This document shows, piece by piece, positions 1 to 9,253 of a DNA stretch of 64,000 nt (positions are counted from its first letter, which is position 1; each line of letters starts with the position of its first letter). Source of the DNA: Bagarius yarrelli (lineage: Eukaryota; Chordata; Actinopteri; Siluriformes; Sisoridae); assembly GCA_005784505.1 (NCBI GenBank), contig VCAZ01000012.1:3539011-3603010 (forward strand), in the 5' to 3' direction. The translations under genes were made by a program, and so were the position numbers. Below the pieces are notes generated by a model, which made no database searches, was not told the origin of the DNA, and saw only the letters and a program-made list of their open reading frames with translations.

Positions 1-1120
1 TATGCCTAAAAGAGGCTGTGTATCAGTGATGTGTTTGTGTGTTAAAATTCTACTTAAGAGTTAATGTATTAATGGTTTACTGACTCAGATGTTCCCCACT
101 TGGGAACACTCATGTCATTATTAGCCTGTTTGATTCATGTTGAGAATTAACCGCTTCCAAAATTTAATCGAGTGGAACAGAGCTGCAAAAAAACATAGAG
201 AGGTGAAACTCAAAGCCGCGTCATTGTGAAAGCTGAGTGTTTGTGCTATTCTACAGTCTTTCAGTTTAAAAGGTTTCAGCTAGCACTTCAGTATCAGACT
301 ATTCCACACTGATAATTACACCTTGTAAACCTCAACCACTTCCTTGTGCATGTACCAAGTCACGCCCATCCAGCAAGAATCTACATGCAAAATATTTATT
401 CACACGTATGGCAGCATTCACAGCCTGTCCCACTCGTTAAAATGTGGTATGGTAAATAAGGGATATGTCAGAGTTTGTATATCCTATGCAGCTATATACT
501 GTTCCTGAAAATCTGTGTCAATAAAGCATAATACCTGACTCCTGAGTAAGAACAACAGCAGTTTCGCCTTTCACCTTCTTCCCTCAATGTTAAGCATGAA
601 TCATGTTCTCCATGTCCCCTAACCTGTCTTTCGTCACAAATACCTTTACTGTAAGTGTTATGGTCAATGACTAGGAAAGAGATGTGACTCATAAAGCTGA
701 GGAGAGAAGGAAATACCAGGCTTAAGGAAGGTTTCAGGAATAGCTATTAGACCCATTTTACGAGGGGCAAAAATGGAAGCTGCTACTATAGCCATTTTTG
801 AAAATATTGGCATAAATTAATTATTTGCCATTTATTTATATATATTTATTTATTTATTGTTATTGATTATTTAGTTTAATTATTCCTTTTTTGATTTATT
901 CTTATTCATTTTTTCTTCAGTTTATGTATCATTCATTCTGAGAACCCTTTCTTGTGGTTAGAGTAGAATGTGAAGTAGCAAAACGCTGAAATAAAATTAA
1001 AAGTTTTAATCAGTAAGGAGAATATAATTCCAGACTAAATATTTGTAGGAAATCTTTACTACCTGCATCGGCCATAAATAAGAATGTGAAGAAGACGAAC
1101 AAGACGGAGAAAAAACAGAA

Positions 1121-1404
1121 AGTGGTTAAGTTGTTAGACTGTTGCTCAGAGAAATTTGTGCACAATTCCTGGCACAAAGCACTACCAAGTTGCCACAACT
1201 GGGCCCCTAAGCAAGGCCCTAAACTGTCAGTTGGTTTAAAAATAAAATAAGGTAAATACAAGTTGCTCTGGATGAGGGTGTTTGCCAAATTCCAGGAATG
1301 TAAATGAAGTGTAAGAAGAAGGGCAAGTGAAAAGTGTTGAGTTACCCTCAACTGCTTAGCTGTATAAGTGAGATAAATGTGGATAAGGGCGTCTGCTTAA
1401 TGCC
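1121..1404 (+). repeat. tRNA-derived SINE remnants (two pieces)
   Basis: The first piece (about 1121-1308) has an A-box-like start (AGTGGTTAAGTTGTTAGACT), the core phrase TGGGCCCCTAAGCAAGGCCC, and a tail with GCTCTGGATGAGGGTGTTTG. A second 3' fragment follows at about 1347-1404 with GGATAAGGGCGTCTGC. The same architecture recurs at least six more times in the window. This tail type is widespread in fish SINEs and resembles L2 3' ends. Confidence 0.65.
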
Positions 1405-2213
1405 ATGTTAACAGAGTTGTGTACCTACAGAGGGGAAGCCAGGAATCCTGTTGGAATTTTAGACCTTAAGGAACATTAGTTCTAGACTCACCTTTATGAG
1501 TCTTCTAGTGTCCCTGTCCTGTTAGCTATACTTCATGTAGTTTTGCAAACTGTGTACTATATTTTTGCCTTACACCATGGTCCTGGGGCAACCGTATTTC
1601 ATTCTGATATAAACACACTGCATAGAAGACTGGCAATCAAATCCCAGTTGACCTGACTCGCCTACTGACGCTCGCTAAAATAACCCTGATCTTCCTTAGC
1701 TTTATTGCATCTTGTCATGTCACTCTTACTTTACTAATTGTTGGTGTGAAGCACTATATTAATCGAACAAGTCATAATATATAGGTCATAACGCACACAC
1801 ACACACACACTCATTATAAATCATTAATTTGGTTAATGAACTGTGTGCCTACTTAACATGATTCACATGTCTGCACAATGTATGTGTGTCACAATTGTTA
1901 GTAAATTGAAGCATGGGAGAGGAAATAGTTTTTCAGTCACATACACACTCTGCTTCGTTTATTCTGCCGTTTATGGATGGCGTCAAGACTCAGGTCCAGT
2001 AGCCATCCAACTGTAAACACTGACCTCACACGCGTGGCACGTAAATATTTGTGTATTCTTAAGAGACTTCTAGAGGCCAGAATATGCAAGCGTTATGTTT
2101 TAAACATTTATCATTCACTGGTGAGGAAGAAATTGAATTTTATAGGTAGAGAAAATTTCAGTGCAGACAGTAATTGGGTCGAGGAGTGAAAGAGTTTCCA
2201 CAACATGAAAAGT

Positions 2214-2218
<5 letters not shown>

Positions 2219-2248
<30 letters not shown>

Positions 2249-2265
2249 ACATACACACACACACA
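2219..2265 (+). repeat. (CT)n / (CA)n microsatellite
   Basis: A pure CT dinucleotide run followed closely by a short CA run. The open frames over it are low-complexity artefacts. Confidence 0.85.
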
Positions 2266-3206
2266 GACATAACAGCAGGCCTTTTTCTTACTGACCAGTG
2301 TTTCAGGAAGCTCCACCATACCTCAGGAAAAGACTGTGGGCACAAATAGAAAAGACTTCCAGGATTTAAATGGACCAACAGAAAAGCTCTCGTAAAAAAA
2401 AAAAAAAAACCCAACAAAAACAGCAGAGGAAAGAAGGGATGGAAATGGGCGTGGGTGTGGAAATGGGCTCTTCCTGCCATAATCAGGAGTCAAGAGTATT
2501 TCCTGTCATTGTAAAAGCTTTAGGCCTTGTAACCATGCTTAAAAAAGGCCAAACTTTAAATTCCAAATACTCACCAAGGAATTTGTTGTTAAACATAAAC
2601 ACTACAATGACAATAAGATGCACTACAGCTACAGCCTACTTCAACTCAGAGCAGTGAACTGGGTCCTGTGATAAACACTTCATTATGAAATGCAGCAGGA
2701 CTCTGTAAATATTTACTCCCAGATGTTATCACTCCTCCTTATCGCACCCTGAGCGCTTGGCACTAGATTGATTCCGGGCCCCTTTTTTTTCTTAATGACT
2801 TGCCGGCACTGATAATTAATCAAATGCACTATACTACCAAAATCATTACCAGTCTCCTAAATAAGAGTAAACAACAAATCAGGGTAAATGTGTCGGCCAG
2901 CTCACCCTGGCCTGACTGAGAGTCACTATCTGTGAGTGTGTGCTTACAGAACCACACCTTTTCCACTGACCTAAATGGATTTGAGTGTTGGAATGCAAGC
3001 AGTCCCTACAGCGCCATTAAACAGGAAATGGCTGACATGTGTAACAAACCAGTGTTTAGATCAGTGACCATAAACCAAAAATTAAATACTAAACAGTGAC
3101 AGTAACAATGAAACTAGTATGTAGCACTGATAAGAATTATTTTTAAAAATTATTCTACATTATTTATAAATTTTAATCTATTATATTGTTAACAAAAAAA
3201 AAAGTC

Positions 3207-3212
3207 TTTATT
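3207..3212 (-). promoter_or_regulatory. Alternative distal poly(A) signal of zfp36l2
   Basis: TTTATT on the plus strand reads AATAAA on the gene strand, with GACTTTTTTTTTTTGTT immediately after. It would give a 3' UTR of about 2.2 kb. It is weaker as a choice than the nearer site at 3887-3892 only because that one is encountered first; both could be used. Confidence 0.3.
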
Positions 3213-3886
3213 GGTATGTGAACTCAGGTTGAAAGCTTAGGTTAAATAGTAAAAGTATCCTTATTAGAGAGAGAGAAATGCTGCTTTAATTTATTTTCCA
3301 AAGAAATAAAAAGGTGTCTGCGTGTAGTGGCAACATTTTGAAAAACAAAACAAACGGACTGTCAATAGCAATCAATGATGACCACACGGGCACTCTTTCT
3401 CCAATAACTTTAGTGAGAGAAATACAAAAATATACAGTACAAAGTTAGCAGTCTCACATGCAACTTGTAGTGAACTGTCTTCCCGAAAAAATACAAAAAA
3501 ACCAAAAAAAATGAACGTTTAAGTCCTCGTCTTTTTTTATCCATTTTTAACTTACATTCAAAAAGCTTTACTTCTGATAAAGTAGTCAAGAAAAAGTACA
3601 TAGTGCCCAGCCCCTGTACCTACTATGTACAAGCAAATGTGTCCAATCTTTTCTCTATCCAGCAAGATAAGAACCCTTAAACCAATACTATATCAAAAGG
3701 TAATTGAATGAACAAATATCCAACTAACTACAGGAATAGGGAGTCTTAACAAAACATCGAGGAGGGAGCCTGCTGGTTGCTCCAAGACCCCTTTTATGAC
3801 AAGTGGTAACAACCTTCAGAAGAGTTCAAATTCAAAACCTACATTCAGCTTCTGTATGTGTAAAACAATGACTTGTATCAAAATAC

Positions 3887-3892
3887 TTTATT
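3887..3892 (-). promoter_or_regulatory. Proximal poly(A) signal of zfp36l2
   Basis: The gene strand reads AATAAAGTATTTTG, a canonical hexamer about 1.48 kb after the stop codon. U/GU-containing sequence (CATTGTTTTACACA) follows about 20-30 nt later. It gives a 3' UTR of plausible size for a ZFP36L2 transcript. Confidence 0.45.
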
Positions 3893-4299
3893 TGGTTAAT
3901 AATAAGGCATGACTGGTGGTGGACCCTGTAGGCACTAAAGCAGTAATACTAGGGCTCGGGATTGCTACATTCTTAAAACACAAGGCAGGAGTCCTCCCCT
4001 GGCTTTGTGCATTTTAATAAAAAAGGAAAAATACGTTTTGGTAAGTTATTCACTTGGGATCACTGTCGAACAAGTCTGACTTCTTGAATGATCACTACTT
4101 GCTTAGACGGTGTTTTGACAACCACATGGTTCATACATTCTAAAGACATGGCTAAAAAGGGACACATCTAGGGATTTAACAAAAAAAAAAAAAGGGGGAA
4201 AGGGAAAAAAAAAAAATGTCTTCCACAAGATCCCAACAGCCGGCAAATCAAATGTTTCTTTTTAAAAATGTACGTAAACAAGGAAACAAAATTAATGAA

Positions 4300-4608
4300 A
4301 TAAATATCACATACAATCTCTTAAATTAAGTTTTTTTACTCATTTACAATTAAATAACGAAGTGAAGTTACAAAAAAAAAAAAAAAAACAAAAAAAAAAA
4401 AAAAAAAAAAAAAACAACAAAAAAAAAACAGATCAAACAAAAATATATTACTGTGAAAAAGAACATAAACTCCACTTTATGTAGACTAATAATGGCAATC
4501 ATAATTTAAACATAAAAGAATATAGATCTATTGCTTCGACATACTTGATAAATACAGTATGGACACAATTACCAATGTAGCCTATACTTTTCACAAGATA
4601 ATAAATAA
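4300..4608 (-). promoter_or_regulatory. AU-rich element cluster in zfp36l2 3' UTR
   Basis: On the mRNA strand TATTTAT occurs at 4601-4607 (inside the full nonamer TTATTTATT, 4600-4608), at 4548-4554 and at 4300-4306. UAUUUAU/UUAUUUAUU is the known high-affinity target of the ZFP36 family tandem fingers. The transcript therefore carries sites for its own product, which suggests negative autoregulation and rapid turnover. That last step is inference. Confidence 0.6.
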
Positions 4609-5305
4609 AGTTAAATAGGTCATAGCCAGTTATGTACTGCTATGCAATCGCTCAAAACAGCTAAAAAAAATATATATATATATATAAATTCAACCATCAG
4701 CAGTGATTTTCCGAACAGACCAAACAAGAGTGCTTTAACTAAGCAACAACACTACACTAACCCAACCGAACCACTGGGTGGCGCTGTGACCGACAAACTG
4801 CTTCAACTTTTGGAATGGAAGTTTGTTGTTTTTGTTAGCTTTCAGAAGCCAGGCTTCATATATAGGCTACTTTGTGAACTGATACATTTTGTCAAGGCAT
4901 ATTCTTGGTAGGATGGATGAAAAAAACTAACAAAAAAAAAAAAAAAAACATCTGAAATTTCAGTCTTTCATGTTTTCAAAGTTTTGTGCACAAAAACCAT
5001 GTCTTCGCCAAATGTGATGGTCTCAAGCCAAAACACTGCGACTACATGCTGGTCAAAGTCACCGGTGGAATGCCTTCGGTCGATATCTACTTTCATAGCT
5101 ATCGGTTCGAGCAGAAATGAGGAAAGAAAAGGACAAAAGTAAAACTAATGCCACACCGAGGATCTGACGAGTCGCCTGCCCTTGGTTGTTTTCTTTACAG
5201 TCTGTCTAGTTACACGTTGCTGATGGGACGCCATTTTAATAACGGTTAACTTTAGGAAGTCTTCCAGTCCGTTAAACAAAGTCAGAGGGGGTTTCCCCAC
5301 ACGAT

Positions 5306-5341
<36 letters not shown>

Positions 5342-5368
5342 CATAACGAAAACAAGCATGCTAACTTA

Positions 5369-6505
5369 TTAATCATCAGAAATCGACAGCCTGCTGAAGA
5401 TTGGCAAACGTCTCCCGGCTTCCAAGCTGGGCGACTCGGAGCCGCTGAGGCTTCCTGAAGAGCTAAGCGAGCCGCTGGCGTAGCTGTCACGGTCCGACAT
5501 GGAGTCATATGGGCTGGGGGGTGAGTCGAACACTGGGGACTCGGACAGGCGCTGTAAGGCCTGCAGAGGCCCAAGGCTGTATGGTGGGGAAGGGGGTCCC
5601 ATGGCAGTCTGGAAGTTGCTGTAGTAAGCAGGAGACTGGTAGCTGCCATGTCCTTGCACGGCGAGGGGGGCGAGCAACGCTTTCAGGTCCTGCGCAGTGG
5701 CGAACGAGGAGAAGGCGCCATTAACGCTCGGCGCTAAAACGTCTTCAAAAAAGGGCCCAGTGGCCCGAGAAGCATCAGAGGAGGAAGGCGGCGGGGGCGT
5801 GATGGATGTGGGGCTTTCAATAAGTGGCGAGTCCAGTCCATGTTGTGTGGAGAAACCCGAGAAGCTCAGACTGTGGTGGAGTTTGGGTCTGTCTCGGTAG
5901 GCAGAGACTGTAGCCTGCTGCTTCAGCTCGGGCGGCATGCTGCTGTTAGCGTTGGCAGGTGCGGGTCTACGCTCATCCGCGTTGTGGATGAAGTGGCAGC
6001 GCGGCCCGTACGGGCAAAAGCCGATGGTGTGGAAGGTGCGGCACGGCTCAGTCTTGTACTTAGGGTGGCGAGACAGACTGCGCAGCTCGTGGTAGCCATG
6101 TGCAAACTGGCATTTCTCGCCATACTTGCAGGCGCCGTTTTCCTCGAAAGGTCGGCACAGTTCAGTCTTGTAGCGGGTAGAGTTAATCTGCGAGCCGGGC
6201 TTCTGCTGCAGCGCCTGCAGCTGCTGACTGCGCTCGCCTGTCTCACTGTAGGCGCGCTCACGGAACTTGTTCTCCTTGTTCATGCTGGCGGTGCTGGCCG
6301 AGTTTTCTTTCATATTACTGTAGCATGTTGCGGAGTATTTGTTGCCGTTGTTTGTGCAGTCAGCGTTGCTTGCAGAATTGCGCCGGAAAAATCCCTGCGT
6401 GTACGAACAGTTGTTAGTGAGAGCGGAGGCCGTGACCGGCGCACCCACCGCTTTCTTCTCCAACATACTGTTGAGGTGGAGAGCGTTCATGTTCAGACCC
6501 TTTTC
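5369..6505 (-). CDS. zfp36l2: zfp36l2 exon 2 (coding part)
   Basis: The exon opens after the acceptor CTCTCTGAAACAG with codons E-K-G-L-N and then an internal Met. It carries both fingers, the Ser/Pro-rich linker and the C-terminal tail, and ends at a stop on 5369-5371. It joins exon 1 in phase 0. Long open frames on the opposite strand (for example plus 5840-6595) are G+C-driven shadows of this exon. Confidence 0.95.
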   Translation of the reverse strand, partial: EKGLNMNALHLNSMLEKKAVGAPVTASALTNNCSYTQGFFRRNSASNADCTNNGNKYSATCYSNMKENSASTASMNKENKFRERAYSETGERSQQLQALQQKPGSQINSTRYKTELCRPFEENGACKYGEKCQFAHGYHELRSLSRHPKYKTEPCRTFHTIGFCPYGPRCHFIHNADERRPAPANANSSMPPELKQQATVSAYRDRPKLHHSLSFSGFSTQHGLDSPLIESPTSITPPPPSSSDASRATGPFFEDVLAPSVNGAFSSFATAQDLKALLAPLAVQGHGSYQSPAYYSNFQTAMGPPSPPYSLGPLQALQRLSESPVFDSPPSPYDSMSDRDSYASGSLSSSGSLSGSESPSLEAGRRLPIFSRLSISDD

Positions 6506-6792
6506 CTGTTTCAGAGAGAAATTATTATTATTATTATTATTATTATTAAGTTAGAAAACAGAACCCACAAGTTGTGTATTGTCCAGCAAGACTAGTAAAA
6601 AAAATCTTGCAAAACTTTACCACGCTAAAGCTAGCTACTAACATTACTAACGTGCAGCTAGTCTGAAAGTTTCGATTCAAAGTTTTACCTCTTATACAAA
6701 TTAACTAGCCGTAAAAAAAGTCAAATGCAGTCGGATGTTACCTTGTACAGCATGTCGATGTCGTAGAAACCGGACAGGATGGTCGCAGACAT
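5369..6792 (-). CDS. zfp36l2: mRNA-decay activator protein ZFP36L2 (tandem CCCH zinc finger)
   Basis: CDS is complement(join(5369..6505,6742..6792)), 395 codons plus stop. ZFP36-family proteins bind AU-rich elements in 3' UTRs and recruit the CCR4-NOT deadenylase. Exon 1 codes MSATILSGFYDIDMLYK. Finger 1 (about residues 134-153) is preceded by RYKTEL and fits C-X8-C-X5-C-X3-H; finger 2 (172-191) has the same spacing but is preceded by KYKTEP, not KYKTEL. The C-terminus RLPIFSRLSISDD is the conserved CNOT1-binding tail. RRNSAS near residue 60 and RPKLHHSLSFSGF after the fingers resemble 14-3-3/kinase sites. The early LNSMLEKKAVGAPV, the NKENKFRER segment and QINSTRYKTEL match ZFP36L2 better than ZFP36L1; a fish-specific duplicate cannot be excluded. 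The start is fixed by the conserved N-terminal motif and by splice phase 0. No lesions are seen. Confidence 0.95.
6506..6741 (-). other. zfp36l2 intron
   Basis: A 236-bp GT-AG intron (donor GTAAC, acceptor CTGAAACAG). It contains an (ATT)n microsatellite at about 6522-6548, only about 17 bp from the acceptor. A single small intron directly after the N-terminal coding segment is the usual structure of this family. Confidence 0.9.
6742..6792 (-). CDS. zfp36l2: zfp36l2 exon 1 (coding part)
   Basis: ATG lies at 6790-6792 on the complement. The exon codes 17 residues, MSATILSGFYDIDMLYK, and ends AAG before the donor GTAAC. The conserved N-terminal peptide (compare human MSTTLLSAFYDVDFLCK) supports both the start codon and the splice site. 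Confidence 0.93.
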
Positions 6793-7023
6793 TTCTATTT
6801 CTGAAGTTTTAAGACGCAGTTGATCTTTCATTTGAGGATCTACCCGAAGATCATGTAGTGCAAAGCGAGGCGTTTAGTTTGCCACGACTGGTTCGAGTAA
6901 AGAGGAAAAATAAAATCCAGAAAACAGAAACCCCACACACGCGACTTTTATTGCTGCCTGTCTCCCTCCGTGAAGTGCCAAGCGAGACCAGAACACAAAC
7001 CCTTCGCTTTCCCCCAACATATA
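6793..7023 (-). promoter_or_regulatory. zfp36l2 5' UTR and core promoter region
   Basis: A TATA-like GTATATG lies on the gene strand at 7018-7024, which would place transcription start near 6990 and give a 5' UTR of about 200 nt. G+C is higher than in the surroundings. The start site is inferred only from the position of the TATA-like element. Confidence 0.35.
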
Positions 7024-7087
7024 CGAGTCGGAGCCGCGCGTGAACGGAGGGGTGGGGCTTCCAACGCTGGAGCAAAGGTTGCCCTGC

Positions 7088-7124
7088 GCCACGCCCATTC
7101 TATTCAAACTCTGCTGCTGATTGG
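7088..7124 (-). promoter_or_regulatory. CCAAT box and GC/KLF-type box upstream of zfp36l2
   Basis: The gene strand reads CCAATCAG at 7117-7124, the NF-Y-type consensus, and ATGGGCGTGGCGC at about 7090-7100, a GC/CACCC-type box. Both lie about 70-140 bp upstream of the TATA-like element, a normal promoter-proximal distance. Confidence 0.5.
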
Positions 7125-7703
7125 TCTGTCCGAGACTCCACCCATTCTCCCTGAAACCTCTGTCGAACTTTTTGGTAGAAGCGTGGTGCGCGCAGATGTT
7201 CCCGAACAATATGGTTTATTCATTGCGCGAATTAGACGTCCTTCAAAAAAATTCAAACCTGCCACCGAAATTGAACAATGCCAACCAGAGCTATTTGTTT
7301 ATCCAATAAACATTTAACTGTAATTAACTACGATATGCGGTATGAACAGTGATGTAAAATAATCGACCAGACATTGCAGTCAACATAGTAACATCCGTTC
7401 TTTCAACAACAATAATATTAATAATATTGATTGATACTACTATTAATATTGATACTAATAATAGACGAGCTTTGATGATTAATGTGAGAAGTGCAGATGG
7501 AGGGAAACGGATAGGAGTGAAAAGCGTCTCTGCTGCTCTCTGGTACATTATGTACTACCCTGCAAAAAGCTGTGTAATCATTTACTCCGAGCAAAGCAGG
7601 GAAAGCTCCATCTACCGTACTTCATTCCGACTGACCCACTTTTGCTAACCAAGAGTTGCAGTTTAAATAACAACAAGAAAAATGGGAATTATTAATAAAA
7701 GCA

Positions 7704-7706
<3 letters not shown>

Positions 7707-7780
<74 letters not shown>

Positions 7781-7786
7781 TATATA
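7707..7786. repeat. (TA)n microsatellite
   Basis: About 75-80 bp of almost pure TA dinucleotides, then TATTATATTATATATG. It is capable of cruciform extrusion and is likely to vary in length. Confidence 0.95.
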
Positions 7787-8663
7787 TGTTAATTGCGGGG
7801 AAATTGTGTTTATGTATACGTTATATGCCTACATATCTATCTAACTACATGTACACACGTGTGTGTATGTATTTAGGTGGCTTTAATTACAAAACACACA
7901 CACATACATACAACAAGCAGAGAAAAATAGAAATCATGTGAAGAAATGTTTGCTTTAAAAAAAACGCTCCCATACTGCCCCCTAAGGGTCTAAAAGTTTT
8001 TTCTTTAAAAAAAAAAAAGCCTTGTGTGCCACCTAACGGCCAAGAAGGCAAAATGAGCGAGTCTAAAGTACATGCGTAGAGTAGAGCTGGTATATAGCAA
8101 GTGGGGAAATAACTAGAATTCAGTCGCCATTACCTCCCAACCCCCTTACACATCCCTGCCCGTGTGTATGTAAAGAGGTCAGTTATTTTGGACCGTTCCC
8201 AGCATTACATCACTGTACAGTAAAAGAACATTTACTAATGTAGCCCTGAAGGCAAAACAGCTGTCTACACACATGCCAGCCACCAGTCTGCTGTTTAGTG
8301 CCAATTGCATAACATCCTACACAGGAGGGACCCTACTGAAATTTTTTCCTGTGTCTGGGAACTGTGTTAAAGGCTCAATCATATGAAAAATATAAAAGCA
8401 GTGATTGTCCAACACACTACCCAAACAACACAAATGTGTAAAAGTGCAGGAAGAGAGCTGGTTGACCTCAATGAAGTTTGGATTTCTGTGCTACAGCCAC
8501 AAAGTCTGTTCTTTTTTTTTTTGCATAAAAATAATTAAAATTTGTTTTTATCTTTGTAAAAAAAAATGTGGATCAAGTCATTCAATTCGAGAACACAAGC
8601 ATCTCTCAGGCCCAAATTGCACAAGTCAGTCACAAACAAAACAAATATATTACAGTTCAGAGA

Positions 8664-8669
8664 TTTATT
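8664..8669 (-). promoter_or_regulatory. Candidate poly(A) signal of thada
   Basis: AATAAA on the gene strand, about 270 nt after the thada stop codon. It is the first canonical hexamer I found downstream of the terminal exon. Confidence 0.45.
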
Positions 8670-8938
8670 TCGATTAAAAACAGTTTATGGTCATATTGCT
8701 GCATATTTAAGCATATTTAATATCAAACAACCTTCAAAAGAGAATAGTAAAAATGGTTGGACTGGTCATAAAGATATAAAAGTCCTTTAGCAGCAGGCAG
8801 GAAATTATAAAATAATACTAATATTTACATGCAGACTGTCTAAGTAGATCAACTTAACTTTAAAATGCTAAAACTTTCACTTCATTCTCACTAAAAGGAG
8901 ACTTCATTATTCAGTCATTCACTAGACTGTAACAATAA
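8664..8938 (-). other. thada: thada 3' UTR (inferred)
   Basis: A+T-rich sequence between the thada stop codon and the first AATAAA. The end is inferred from the hexamer alone. Confidence 0.4.
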
Positions 8939-9253
8939 TCAGCTTAATATCACTTTTTGCCGGATAGTTGCTAGTGTATTCTGCGTAAGTGTGGCCCGCT
9001 CAATCAATAGAGACAGTTTTGCATACTCTATAGTGGCAGAGAACTGAGGCAGTGCCGGGAGGGAGCTCAGTGCTCGCCGGGCCGAGTCAGCTTGAGCATC
9101 AGCTATGGCAGAAAAACGGTCAAGCTCTGCCGGAAAAACTGGTGAGCCCGGTAATGTAGACAGAACGTACAAGTGTCTGTGTAACAGCCGTGCCCACTGC
9201 AGAGGCTCCGCCCACAAATTTAGCTCTCCCTTCTCAAAAAGGAACTCTTCATC
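8939..9253 (-). CDS. thada: thada terminal exon (E15)
   Basis: Acceptor CGTCACTTTTAAACAG, phase 0. It opens DEEFLFEKGELNLWAEPL, clearly like human EEDYLFEKAEVNFWAETL. The frame runs 104 codons to the stop and ends ATIRQKVILS, about 35-45 residues short of the human end. The reading frame is clean. Confidence 0.9.
   Translation of the reverse strand, partial: DEEFLFEKGELNLWAEPLQWARLLHRHLYVLSTLPGSPVFPAELDRFSAIADAQADSARRALSSLPALPQFSATIEYAKLSLLIERATLTQNTLATIRQKVILS

Larger units (their letters stand above)
1..3206. other. Intergenic flank downstream of zfp36l2
   Basis: I see no gene here. Open frames are short, lack splice context and overlap simple repeats. Contents are A+T-rich unique DNA, SINE remnants at 1121-1404, short CA and CT tracts (about 1796-1810 and 2219-2265) and A-runs. 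The right boundary is set by the more distal possible poly(A) signal of zfp36l2. Confidence 0.6.
3887..5368 (-). other. zfp36l2: zfp36l2 3' untranslated region (proximal form)
   Basis: This stretch follows the zfp36l2 stop codon and is A+T-rich. It has three UAUUUAU heptamers on the transcript strand (4548-4554, 4601-4607, 4300-4306) and several homopolymer A tracts on the plus strand (about 4373-4430, 4934-4949, 5307-5339), which are poly(U) in the mRNA. Short frames on either strand here have no homology I recognise. The exact 3' end is inferred from the AATAAA at 3887-3892. Confidence 0.55.
7024..8663. other. Intergenic region between thada 3' end and zfp36l2 promoter
   Basis: About 1.6 kb separates the thada poly(A) candidate from the zfp36l2 core promoter. 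It holds the promoter-proximal boxes, a long (TA)n tract, short CA runs and otherwise A+T-rich DNA. I see no exon here; the frames at 6970-7317 and 7427-7648 resemble nothing and lie in promoter DNA. Confidence 0.6.

Noticed and set aside
5840..6595. 251-codon plus-strand open frame
   Set aside because: It is the exact antisense of zfp36l2 exon 2 and its intron and runs into the (ATT)n repeat. No homology or splice logic.
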